Counted from the stretch's first letter, positions 50,643 to 60,489 are shown. The stretch: 64,000 nt of DNA from Prostheceraeus crozeri (GCA_907163375.1 CAJQUW010005703.1:1-64000); one strand, 5' to 3'. Numbers and translations: made by a program. Notes: generated from the letters alone by a model not told the origin.

Positions 50643-51375
50643 CAGTTATCACCTACACATTTTTGATTTGTTCAGATTTCTTTGCATTTTTGCGTGACAG
50701 CACTTAATGGTCACAAGATTCCTCATTGAACAAGAGTATTTTCGTGTGTAAAAAATGGCGACTTTTCCGAGACCGTTATTATTCCCAAATTTTCGGTGTA
50801 CACCTTCTTCTGGGGAAGCAAATTGGAAAGGAGACAATTCATTTCAAGGGATGTTTGCGAAAACATTTTTAAAAAATAGTAGCTGAAATATCATTGCATG
50901 GAAAAGGACATAGATTTTCTATAGCATAAATGCATGCGCTAAATGGGAAACCTCTCTGAGGCAGGGAGCCCTAGATAGCGAAAACAATGCTAGTTAGGGT
51001 TCCCTGCCGCAAACCTACCTTCTATGGTAGGTGCAGTTGTACATATAATAAGAATGAAGTTGTCTATGGAAGTCAATAAAACGTTATAGACATAGACAAC
51101 TTCATTCATTATATAATCAAGTTAGATCTCTATGAAAAAGAGATCGAAGTGACATTGTACATAGACATCTTTAACTACCATAATGCAATGAAGCACTTGA
51201 TTGAGTTTGTGATATTTGTCATTCTATTTTAACATTTAACGATTAAATCATGCAAAAATGGAAATCTTCAGCTGCTTCGCAGCTTCAGATTTCTATATTA
51301 TACTATGGAAAATTACCAGGCATTCATAAGATCTATGTGCCTGGTAATATAGTTCAAAACCTTATAAATGGCGGG

Positions 51376-51869
51376 CAGTGTTGCGATTCGCGCGTGTTTA
51401 CACGCGCGCGCGTTTTTTTGACAATTTGCGCGTGTAAGCGTGTTTTTTTCCATTTTGCCCGTTTTTTAAGTTTTCGACTTCTATTTTTAATTTTTGATAA
51501 TAGAAAACTTTGGTTCTAAAATATCAAAATCAAGATTTCAAAATTTCAAATTACATGCAGTGTCTAGATAAGCCACATGTATAGCCTATCAAAGATCATT
51601 TAGGTTCATTAACATCTCACTCAATGGATAGCCTATAGGCCCACTGCTCGTATGCATCTACCACTTAAGGCACGTGTGTATTTGACTTGTCCTGAAAAAT
51701 ACCAAAGCTCTTACTATCTGATCTGCAAATTTAAGCTTTGTAAAAATTCGTTTCATCAAATATTAGCGATCATAGTTGCCATTTTGGCTTATTTGTAAGG
51801 AAATACATGTGCGCGTGTTTTTCGACCTTGCGCGTTTTTTTTTACCCTACGCCAAGAATCGCAACACTG
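51376..51869. mobile_element. hAT-type MITE, 494 bp
   Basis: The ends are CAGTGTTGCGATTC and its inverted copy. The flanks ATGGCGGG (51368-51375) and ATGGCGAG (51870-51877) form an 8-bp target duplication with one mismatch. The subterminal sequence is rich in gcgcgtgtttt on both sides. No coding capacity. It lies inside the presumed recombinase element, so it is younger. Confidence 0.88.
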
Positions 51870-52154
51870 ATGGCGAGTAAACTTGATTATATAAATATTT
51901 TTTCTATGCATATAGTAAAAAGCTATCTTTTCCTGAAAAGTTTTACTTTTCGTACAACTTTTACTTTACCCTACTCATTTTTACTTTTCCGTACAACTTT
52001 TACTTTTTTGTTAAATTTTTATTAATTAAGAAAATAGCAAGTAACAATATGTGTGTATTGCATGTTATATAAAATTATTGGTAGACAATGATAAAAGAGT
52101 TCTAACTGCAAATAATTTTAGCGAACAATTAACACATTAACTAGAATGTTTTCT

Positions 52155-53207
52155 AACATCAAAAGTTGAAAACAATGTTAGAGCAATTGGAAAAATTGAT
52201 AATTTTTGACTGTTCAGCCCTTTCGGACGTTTGATTCTGCATATGAATGCCCGAAGAACTTGACGGTTGCTTTTTCATTAGGCTCGCAATGCTCAGTTTC
52301 CTGGAAGTTGTATTGTCCACATACTTTAATGCCGTGTTTTGGTTTTTCCAGTTGAAGTGTTTTTGCAAAGATGTTGAAGATGCTCCAGCTTCAGCAAGAA
52401 TATTTGCTGAAGTTCTCCTCATAGCATGCCCCGTATAAGTTGTTGGTTGTTCCAGTTTCAAAAACGTCGCAACATTATTTTTTCAACATTATTTACAACA
52501 TTTATTCGCAGATAATTTAGCTAATAGATGCACTCCTATTGGTTGTTTGGTATAATACGATCGACCATCTTTATGCAAGCGATATGATTTCATAAATCTT
52601 CCTTCACAACTTCACAGTCTGCCAGCATGTTGTCATACTTTTCCAAAAAGCCACAATATTCCAGCGGAATATTAAATTTATTATTGAATTGCTCACCTTT
52701 CTGTTTGCTCACGGAATAGGTGACCCACATACCTGTAGATTCATTAAATTCAAAATCATCACTGTTTAAGTTGGCGAGATCTGAGCACCTTAAACCTCCA
52801 AAATAACACACGGTGACAGCTGCATTCATATGTATGAATTCTTTCTCATTCGGCGCGTTCTCCAGAAAGTTGAATATGTCCTCTTTAGAAAACAAACTAG
52901 CAGTTTTTCGCTTATAACCTGCCTCATAAGATTTTAATAGAAGAGTCAAACGTGGGGAAGCTTGGAGTTTTCCTCCGTGGTATAGTTGAAGTTTATTATT
53001 CAACATAGAATAAATAGACCATAATGTACTTGAAGCCAACTTCTTTTCTCTTTTCAAGTAATTGAAATACTGCAAAAAGTTTTCTTCGTTAGGTTTTTCG
53101 TTGTTTAACTTAGAATATTCCTGAAACTGTTTCCAATTCTTATCGTATTTTTTAACACTTTTCATAGGATGAATATCATCAATAATTTCAGCAGCAAAAC
53201 GCTTCAT
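52155..53207 (-). pseudogene. Tyrosine recombinase (Crypton-like), frameshifted
   Basis: The first 205 codons (53207 down to 52590) hold a core-binding helix bundle (about residues 15-95) and the start of the catalytic domain: AVTVCYFGGLRCSDLANL with the first catalytic arginine near residue 140, then a lysine in SVSKQKGEQF. A stop follows VVKEDL, and the sequence continues in the +1 frame (GRFMKSYRLHKDGRSYYTKQ, HLLAKLSANKC) to another break near 52500. A third frame carries PTTYTGHAMRRTSANILAEA (the H-x2-R box), LQKHFNWK (the H/W position) and ALKYVDN with the nucleophilic tyrosine. All catalytic residues are present, but the frame is broken at least twice. The motif order fits animal Crypton-type recombinases, which integrate DNA by site-specific strand exchange. 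Confidence 0.8.
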
Positions 53208-53989
53208 TTCTTTTGCAGTTTGCTAACTATACTGCCAACAAGTTGATTTAGCAATTTGAAATTACAAAATGAGAAGTCTACACGGAAGTCTATGGTTTTG
53301 CAAATCAATACATTTCCATGATGATGTCATAGATATGCATAGAAAAAAATTACGTTCCTTCATTGGAAAAGCACTATTTCCATACTCGGATTTCTATTCA
53401 CACTCGATCGCTGGCGCTCTCTCGTGTGAATAGATATCCTCGTATGGAAAAGTAGTACTTTTCCAATTTCAGGAAAATAATTATTGAAAGAAAAAATAAA
53501 TTGAGGAAGTTACATGCATGTCTTATTTTGCACGTTCATTAGCTGTTGTTGAGAAGAAGGTGTACACCGAAAATTTGGGAATACATTTATAATAACGGTC
53601 TCAGAAAAGTCGCCATTTTTTTTATACACCCAATCACCACAGACCGATGGCATATCTAAAATGTATTATTCAAGAGTATTTTCGATTATATTTAATCTGA
53701 ACTGTCATGCTGAGCTCTTGCGATTGGTACTTGATCAATTAAAAACAGACTATTAGTTAAGGAGAAATTGATATTGACAAATTTCTGTCCCATTTTCCGC
53801 TTTCGACTATGGATTGTAATGCAATGATATGTGGATCGAACTTCTTGCATTAGCCACCGCCAGGGATTGGTACTAAAACTCCGTGTTGTAGCTGTTCTTT
53901 TTCCTCGATCGTAACTGTCGTCACATTCAATTGGCCAGTCGATCAATGGCCTGAAGTAACTTTGTGATCTTGCTTGAGAGGGATTGGGC

Positions 53990-54540
53990 ATCCTAAAGCG
54001 GGGGTTCTAGCGTTGGTCATCGCGGCAGTTGCGGATAATGTGGTCGATATTTTCTTCTTCTTCGCAGTGCTCGCTGTTCGGGTCTTCTGTTTGCCAATTC
54101 GGCAACGATGTGGTGCGTCCAACGTGAAATGTCCTGTTCTGATTTTGGCCAGGCAAACTTTCTTTTCTCGTCATGAATTTTTCTTCTTTTTCTGACCAGG
54201 TATTTTTCCATCTTCTGTAGTCTTCATTACCTTATGTGTCCTCATGACTCGGGATCCATCGTAGGCTGATGTCATTTGCTTTGATAAAAGTCATTCCAGA
54301 TTTTGTTTCCTTCAGCTGTTTTTTTGGTTCATGTGCCCTTTACTAAGCTCTTCTATGGCACTTTTGCTGTTGGTGAGGATGATGGTGTGTGACAATGCAT
54401 TCTGTGGCTGCTTGAATAGACATCATTTCAGTATGGAAGGAGGAACAACACTTTCCTGCTGCTGTCAAGAATTTCATCGTATGGTCTTTAGAGATAACTA
54501 TAGCTCCACTTCCACCATTTGTATGGTCTTCCATTGCAGT
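53990..54540 (-). pseudogene. LINE RNase H and C-terminal tail, decayed
   Basis: The antisense frame 54534-54343 gives GGSGAIVISKDHTMKFLTAA, then GKCCSSFHTEMMSIQAAT, the first half of an RNase H fold with its catalytic aspartate region and glutamate. After a stop and a missing second half, 54211-53990 shows across frames QNQNRTFHVGRTTSLPNW and EHCEEEENIDHIIRNC, the zinc-tail region. It is the same general class as the LINE at 13950-17470, but a separate and more damaged copy. Confidence 0.65.
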
Positions 54541-54976
54541 CTCTATGTTAAAAACTACATGTTTAAGACTTGTTTCATGTGTTGCAAAGCTAACTTTTTA
54601 GATTTTCTATTTAATTCGAATTCTCAACATTGATAGTCATTCATTACGTTGTGAATAACTAGCACTTCAATACCGTGTTAGCTTTAATTCATAAATTATT
54701 CCGGTGAATTTTTCACTCTGTCTTTTATTCACGAGCTGAATGAAACGAAATGAAATCATTAATAAATACTTCGTCTTTCAGTCTTTATAAACAAAGTGGG
54801 CGTTCTAAGTTGGTCGAAGCAATGTACTAAGCTTGGAATATGTTGTAAGCAGCTCATTCAGTGTAACAAGTACGAACATCATCGTTTTTTAACAATTTGA
54901 CAGTTTTTTGTTGCAGTTTTTAATGCATATTTGGAGTTTCAACCAATACTGTTTTTTGCCAATATTGTTCAGTGTT

Positions 54977-55629
54977 GGGCGCGTCTAAATACCACAAATA
55001 CAGCACAAATGCACCACAAATACATTTCAGCCGCCACAAACATAGCACAAATGCATTTTCCGTGCCACAGACACAGCAGGATTGACACGGAAGCAACAAA
55101 TCCTGCCACAAATACATTATTCATGTTAGAAGTAGAAACTATTATTTCTACAAGTTCACTTATACAATACAATCAATGCAAATTTGAATGAACTTGAAGA
55201 TTGCCACAAAGACTATCCTAACACATTCCTTTCCCACAAATAGATTGTAACGCACATGAATGCATTGAGTATGGCCACATAAACTTTCCAGCTTCTGCTT
55301 AAACTGCAGAAATCATGTCTATACATAAATTCTAAAATTCTGCATTGCCACAAAACCGCTGTTTAGATCAGCCGCTGAAATCTATTTATAGGAAAAGGAA
55401 TATGTTGGGGAAGTCTTTGTGGCACTCTTCATGTCGATTCAAAGTTGCATTGATTGTACTGTATATATGTTAGTTTAAGAGTACCTGCGGCAATACGAGC
55501 TTCTATTTCTAACAGTAAGACTGTCTTTGTGGCAGGATTTGTTGCTTCTGTCTCAATCCTGCTGTATCTGTGGCGTTGAAATGTATTCGTGCCGTATTTG
55601 TGGCGTATTTGTGGTATTTAGACGCGCCC
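54977..55629. mobile_element. MULE-type MITE, 653 bp, inserted in a Penelope-like element
   Basis: Long inverted repeats of about 130-150 bp start GGGCGCGTCTAAATACCACA at both ends and are built from ccacaaata-like words. The exact direct repeat TTCAGTGTT flanks the element (54968-54976, 55630-55638). A 9-bp duplication with long terminal repeats is the pattern of Mutator-like elements. No transposase. The flanking sequence on its right leads straight into PLE coding sequence, so it disrupted that element. Confidence 0.9.
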
Positions 55630-55639
55630 TTCAGTGTTC

Positions 55640-56460
55640 ATCACAGTGAACTTGACCACTCTCTGCAAGTTACAATTTGGCAAAATTTTTAGATAATCTA
55701 ATAAAACCACATATAAATTCGAAACATATGTTGAATTCTACCTCTCACTTGATAGAAGAAATTAATAAAAATCAAGAACTTTTTCATGACAAACATATTT
55801 TAATTAGTTATGATGTTGAATCACTGTTCACGAACATACCTGTAAATGAAACAATTGAGCTGGCGGCTAATTTAGTCTATGATAAGAATTCAACTAATAA
55901 ACCTTTGTTTGGCAGGGATGTATTTAAAAAACTGTGCCTGTTTGTCACGAGTGGTCAATTTTTATTTAATGACCAAATGTTTAAGCAGATAGATGGTGTA
56001 AGTATGGGTTCCCCCTTGCTCCTACACTCGCAAATCTATTTTTGTCACATATGGAACAAAATTGGATGAATGAAGAATGCAGTCCACTTTATTACGCAAG
56101 ATATGTAGATGATTGCATTTGCGTTTTGATGATATAAAGAAAGTAGAACGGTTTCACCAATTTTTAAACAGACAACACAAAAATTTGAAATTTACTGTAG
56201 ATATTGGAGTCAATAGTGTAGCATTCTTGGATGTTAAAATAAATATTACGAATAATTTGGAAACTAGCATCTTTAGAAAAGAAACGTTCACAAATGTGCT
56301 ATTAAATTTTGAAGCAAACTGTCCAAGAGCGTGGCACCGGGGTCTGGTTATTGGAATGCTGAGTAGAGCATATACGGTAACCAGCAATTGGAATATATTT
56401 CATGATGAAATTGAGAAAATTCTGAAAATTTTTGAATGCAAAATTATTTCTTCATCTTTC
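55640..56460 (+). pseudogene. Penelope-like element reverse transcriptase, frameshifted
   Basis: The frame 55677-56069 contains LAKFLDNLIKPHINSKHML, then ILISYDVESLFTNIPVNETI (the first catalytic aspartate), GQFLFNDQMFKQIDGVSMGS and PL. A slip at about 56015 moves the sequence to another frame, where YYARYVDDCIC holds the YVDD catalytic box (about 56090-56125). A further slip leads to 56113-56478, with FTVDIGVNSVAFLDVKI, then FRKETFTNVLLNF and RGLVIGMLSRAYTV. This order is that of PLE polymerases. The thumb ends in IEKILKIFECK, and no GIY-YIG domain follows. A copy of its last 75 bp recurs at 57078-57152. Confidence 0.85.
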
Positions 56461-56890
56461 TTGCTTTTGTTAATCTAGTTTCCATCTAGGCTGTATGTAT
56501 ATGCAATATCCTGTAAACTGTTTGGTACTTATGGGTTATCTACCCATCCCCACGTTTTCAATTTTGTCTAAAATCTGCAAAAATGCATCAGCCTTACTTT
56601 TTGAATTAGAGACGGCAACTTGATGTGCAGCGATGTCAGCATCTTGATCTGACTTTGTCTGTTCGACGGATTATTGTTACTCGTGTGTGCATTGTTCTCT
56701 CTCCCTCTTCGTCTCATCTACTGCTATCTGAAATCTTCCCACGACCACTACCCTGTCACTCCCTTCTTAAGTCAAGTATATTAATTGGAAGGAAGTTGTC
56801 GCGACATGACCTTGTTGACCTAGCGCTCTGCTCAGAAGATGAGGTCAGATCAAGCTGCTGACATCGCCACACTTCAAGTCATCGTCTATA
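56453..56890 (-). mobile_element. Fold-back element F2, copy 3 (inverted)
   Basis: Reverse-complement match to 33533-34145, including the gtggtcgtgggaagatttcag core and the outer flank ttaatctagtttccatctag. It begins exactly where the PLE sequence breaks off. Confidence 0.75.
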
Positions 56891-56891
56891 A

Positions 56892-57077
56892 CAGGGGTTC
56901 TCAACACGTGGCCCGCGGGCCATTTTGTGGCCCGCAAGCTTGTTGGCGGTGACCCGCGATGAAACGAGTGAGCAAGACATGCGTATATTTGGTGGCTTGT
57001 CAATTGAGCTTGTCTATCAGTTTAAGAACAGCTAATTTGTAGCGCACGGCGACAAACGTGATGTGCGCGCTATCTAC
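56892..57077 (+). mobile_element. Single end of a Charlie-like hAT element
   Basis: Starts CAGGGGTTCTCAACACGTGG followed by cccgcgggccattttgtggcccgc, the ending typical of Charlie-like hAT families. The opposite end was not found. The PLE fragment resumes at about 57078. Confidence 0.5.
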
Positions 57078-57240
57078 GGTAGCCAGCAATTGGAATATAT
57101 TTCATGATGAAATTGAGAAAATTCTGGAAATTTTTGAATGCAAAATTATACTAAGAACTTTGTTCTTAAAATTGTTTCGGATTTTGTTAGCAGAAAAGTC
57201 AAGGGTAAGAGGCAATGTTCTCAAACAAACTATTATTTCA
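57078..57240 (+). pseudogene. Second copy of PLE polymerase end
   Basis: About 75 bp repeat 56378-56452 with one or two changes (SNWNIFHDEIEKILEIFECKI) and then diverge into LFLKLFRILLAEK. It may be a second insertion or the result of unequal recombination. Confidence 0.55.
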
Positions 57241-57249
57241 TTTTTGTCT

Positions 57250-57970
57250 CTCTGATGTGACCTTTTGTGCGCAGGTGTGATCGAGGCTAGGAAGGCTTGT
57301 CTTCTCTACTAAATCATCGAGTGAAGCTACCTTTTTTCACTATCACGGTTCATTCCCTCAACTATTACAAGCTTTGCATGCACTGCTGTCTCTGTACTTT
57401 TGTTTGACGGAGAAAGTTGACATCAAGACAGTGACAGCTATGTACGTCCTATCATTTGATAGGACTCCGACAAAAATGATAGAACTCCGGGACTCCGACT
57501 CCGCATCCCTGATTTGACGTCATTCATATTATGAATGAAATTAACATGAAATGGAATAGGTCTTTCATTTCAAAACAAGTTGAGATGTACAACATGTACG
57601 AGTATAGTGTAAAACATCAATTACGATCCACAGTTTGACCTCGCGGACTTAGCTGAAACTCATAGCACTGATAAGTTTGTTGTGTGGATATTTGTACATA
57701 AATCAAAGAATATAAAGGGCACGTCGTACATCGACCGGAAAAGTGTTTTCAGCTTCCTTGTTATCAGATAAGTGGTAACAACACTGATGATGTCAGAGAT
57801 ATATAATAATAATAATAGTAATAATCTCTTTATTGTTTCACTACAAGGAATCGGTGAACACCTACAAAATGCGATGACATACGTTTTGAAAGTAAGGAAT
57901 AACATGCAAGGTACCACAAACTATTTGCATTAAAAAAGAGTAATAAAAGGAAATGAAGGGACTAATTACA
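57250..57970. other. Intron sequence with a short ATA/ATT microsatellite
   Basis: A (taa)n-like run of about 25 bp occurs near 57803. No gene recognised. Confidence 0.4.
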
Positions 57971-57974
57971 ATAT

Positions 57975-58560
57975 CTAATAAGAGTTTGACGATCTCATCG
58001 TTTTTGAGCGTGGACGATACAAGGTTTTTGGCGGAGCACGAGGACTTATAGTTCTTTCCGCATCGCTAGTGCAAAACATGGAACGTAGTGGATGTTCAAA
58101 ATTTGTACCTATAGCAGACATAAATCTTTCACTTGATTTGTTTACAGAGTACAACCATGAATTGCTTTCCGATTGCTGAATGCCGATAATACGGAAAACA
58201 CGTTTTTCAACAAGGAAAAAGTCATTTAAAAGATATTTAGGTGCATTGCAAAATCATGGAAATCCGTAAGTCATAACAGATCGTAAGAAGGCATAGTAAC
58301 TTTTCAACAACTATTCAGTATCACAACCACTGCGTTTATGATTGTAAATTATAATTGGAAACTTTCCTCACAATCTCTAGAAAATGGACATTCCATTTGA
58401 GATCACAAGAAATGGTTACACCCAAATAAGAAATGGAGTTCACACTATCAATACAAACGATAACATTTCAAGTAACTAATGATTTTTAGCGATGTTGTCC
58501 ATTGCTGAGCATTTTGATAAGTGATGGATGTACCAAGTACATGTTGGGGGTGATCGGTAG
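57975..58560 (-). pseudogene. LINE reverse transcriptase 3' fragment
   Basis: Antisense translation shows VIVCIDSVNSISYLGVTISC, then DLKWNVHFLEIVRKVSNYN, the YLGV...DLxWxxH signature after the polymerase active site. Further on comes VEKRVFRIIGIQ and later FEHPLRSMF, the usual K-R-x-x-RIIG and HPL landmarks of LINE tails. Stops separate the pieces. The catalytic box is not visible. Inactive. Confidence 0.75.
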
Positions 58561-58964
58561 TTAGAAGGTGCCGGCCACCGCCCTGTATGGAAACCGCAAC
58601 TGACTGAGTGATATACTTCTATGTTATTTGCATGCTAGTCTGGTACTCGTTAACACATGTAATTATCAGCTCTTCAATTGTATTGGTTTTCGAGATATAC
58701 ATGTGAACAGTTTGTAGGCATAGTTTGGAATTTTTTTGAAAATGGCTCTTCGTATTTTCAAGTTTAACGCTTTATAACAGTTTAGCTGCAGCATTGAGAA
58801 AATAGCATTACTCCTTACATGTTTTTTCAGCATAAGTTTTAAGTACCCCATGGGGGAGGTATGGACCGGCCAGTAGCACCCCATACTACATTTATGTAGG
58901 AAGTTAGCCCCATGTCAAGTTTGTAATATGAACTATCTGCATCTATATTTTGTTATTGCACTGT

Positions 58965-59125
58965 ACTAAAAAATATTCATGTCATGTGAGATCGACGATG
59001 TTTCATATTGTTCTTTTTTTATACTCTGGATTTCCCGCGTTTTTCTACGAATCACACACATTAAGATCGAAGATGTTTCATGTTGCTCTCTTTTTAGACC
59101 TATGGACTTCCCGCGTTTTTCTAAG
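58965..59125 (+). repeat. Imperfect direct duplication, about 78 bp x 2
   Basis: Both halves contain gatcga(c/a)gatgtttcat and tcccgcgtttttcta. Frames repeat an FHVALFLD/FHIVLFLY-type peptide that looks incidental. Confidence 0.7.
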
Positions 59126-59255
59126 AGTATCATTAAGATTGTTGACATATCCTATCTCGGATTACGAATTGACTTGTTGGATACGAATTCGATGGCGAAG
59201 TGAATGTCAACGAACTATAATGGCATGCTTTAAAAACTCTTTGTGAAACACAATT

Positions 59256-59341
59256 ATAGAGCCATCACATCAACTATGTGAGTAGATAAAAGATTTTCGC
59301 ACTTCTTTTATCTATTCACATAGTTGATGTGATGACTCTAT
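59256..59341. ncRNA. 86-nt hairpin, pre-miRNA-sized (candidate only)
   Basis: Arms 59256-59293 and 59304-59341 pair over 38 positions with one mismatch and one possible G-U, around a 10-nt loop. The size fits a miRNA precursor, but short fold-back transposons look the same. It lies in the SNX17 intron, about 730 bp before the exon at 60074. Confidence 0.3.
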
Positions 59342-59799
59342 CCAAAATCGATTGCTTTTCTTCGTAGCTCATATTTTTCTTTCACAAAATTATAAGGCCT
59401 GTCGAATTTATTCTCGGTATGATAGACAGTGATTGTTATTAAATTGATAAAATCCATGAATGATTAAAAACTATTAAACTAATATCAAACCATCAAGGTC
59501 AATAATTCAACACGTCCTTCAATAAGTTGAAATCGATCTGCTTAGTGACTTTTCAAGGGATTTTCCTCTTGCCCAACTTTGAGCCCTGGTCGAAGCATGC
59601 TGTCTTATTCTCACAGCAAGTCTGTGATCCCCAGGTGCAGGAGCATTGACGTTCAAGCTTATTAAAACCCTATGATGAAATGAAAGAAGCATCACGAGCA
59701 AACGACTTGAAAATTATCTAAGCCCTGTTAATAGTCAAATTGCTATCCAACCCATCCTACATTTAAGAAGTACGAGAATGCCATCCATATACGGTAGTT

Positions 59800-60012
59800 C
59801 AGACACACAGCAGCAGATGATGATGGTTTTGCGCCAATGCTGCCCCATACTGGAGACTTGAACGGTATTGATATAGTCAGACTTTAATCTGGAGCGCTGT
59901 GATTTCCTAGCCCGGATGCCCTTCCTGACTACTTCCAATGACACTTTCGGGGCTCGACCTCTAGACCGAAGGATCGCTAGGCCAATCACTTAACCACTCT
60001 GCCACGGAGACC
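59800..60012 (-). mobile_element. tRNA-derived SINE, family A, copy 2
   Basis: Antisense head ggtctccgtggcagagtggttaag with a B-box-like ggtcgagcccc, then the family body with ggaagggcatccgg. It matches 13276-13480 and ends within 62 bp of the acceptor for the SNX17 exon at 60074, so it borders the branch-point region. Confidence 0.82.
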
Positions 60013-60073
60013 TAGCAGTAGCAGCATGCTGGCAGCTAATTTATGAATTGCAAAATGACTCCTCTCGTTTCAG

Positions 60074-60164
60074 AAATTCGCCACACGAATTCAGCTGCCC
60101 GCAGAACACGTCTACTTCTTCGCTCTCTTTCTCATGCGGAAAGAAGAAGACAAGAATGTGACGA
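60074..60164 (+). CDS. SNX17: SNX17 orthologue, FERM-like F1 exon (a)
   Basis: This 91-bp exon lies between acceptor ctcgtttcag and donor GTAAGT. It enters in phase 0, as required by the end of the exon at 29140, and ends in phase 1. The peptide KFATRIQLPAEHVYFFALFL corresponds to the family segment AAKLDLPDDLIGYFSLFLV, followed by MRKEEDKNVT (REKEDGAF in vertebrates). It forms the core of the F1 ubiquitin-like fold. An antisense tRNA-derived SINE ends about 60 bp upstream of the acceptor. Only 63 nt separate this exon from the next, a strong contrast with the 31-kb intron before it. Confidence 0.88.
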
Positions 60165-60227
60165 GTAAGTTTTAAGAAGAGGCGGTGAATCATTATCTCT
60201 TCTTCTCGAATCTACTTTTCTCTTCAG
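60165..60227 (+). other. SNX17: 63-nt SNX17 intron
   Basis: This very short GT-AG intron has a GTAAGT donor and a T/C-rich acceptor ending tctcttcag. Its size is fixed by the phase-consistent exons on both sides. It directly follows a 30.9-kb intron, so intron size in this gene reflects local insertion history rather than a genome-wide minimum. Confidence 0.85.
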
Positions 60228-60318
60228 TTGTGCGCAAGTTGCAAGATTTCGAATCTCCTTTCCTCTCGCTCAAAGAAGCCAATGATAAAGCTCTGCATCG
60301 GATAGTCATTCGAAAGAG
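60228..60318 (+). CDS. SNX17: SNX17 orthologue, FERM-like F1 exon (b)
   Basis: This 91-bp exon starts after a long pyrimidine tract and cag and ends at a GTAATT donor in phase 2. With the base carried over from the previous exon it reads IVRKLQDFESPFLSLKEAND, then KALHRIVIRKR. The vertebrate counterpart is FVRKLQEFELPYVSVTS...YKIVLRK, so this completes the F1 lobe. The next exon (the YWD... segment and the remaining F2, F3 and C-terminal parts) was not recognised in 60319-64000 and is probably downstream of the window. A 24-bp minisatellite begins about 170 bp past this donor. Confidence 0.88.
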
Positions 60319-60489
60319 GTAATTATTTCTAAGCTTGATAATGGGCTTTTTGTGGGATTCGTTGAGGATCCATCATGCAGCTAGAGTATTGCTGATGATT
60401 TTTCCAACATTGTGCAAATGGGATATTGACAATTGCTGGCACAGAGTATCTGAGAAATTTTTGCCGGTAAATAAGGTTAAAAGGAGAGT

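Larger units (their letters stand above)
50745..53684 (-). mobile_element. Crypton-like tyrosine-recombinase element with flanking inverted repeats
   Basis: An inverted pair of about 70 bp lies at 50745-50813 and 53555-53627; the arms share aaatggcgacttttc, gagaccgttat and cccaaattttcggtgtacac. A 14-bp direct repeat, caagagtattttcg, occurs just outside the left arm (50731-50744) and about 45 bp outside the right arm (53671-53684). Between the arms are a recombinase gene on the - strand, an inserted 494-bp hAT MITE and a 100-bp hairpin near 53375-53470. I infer one element, but chance co-location of arms and gene is possible. Confidence 0.5.
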
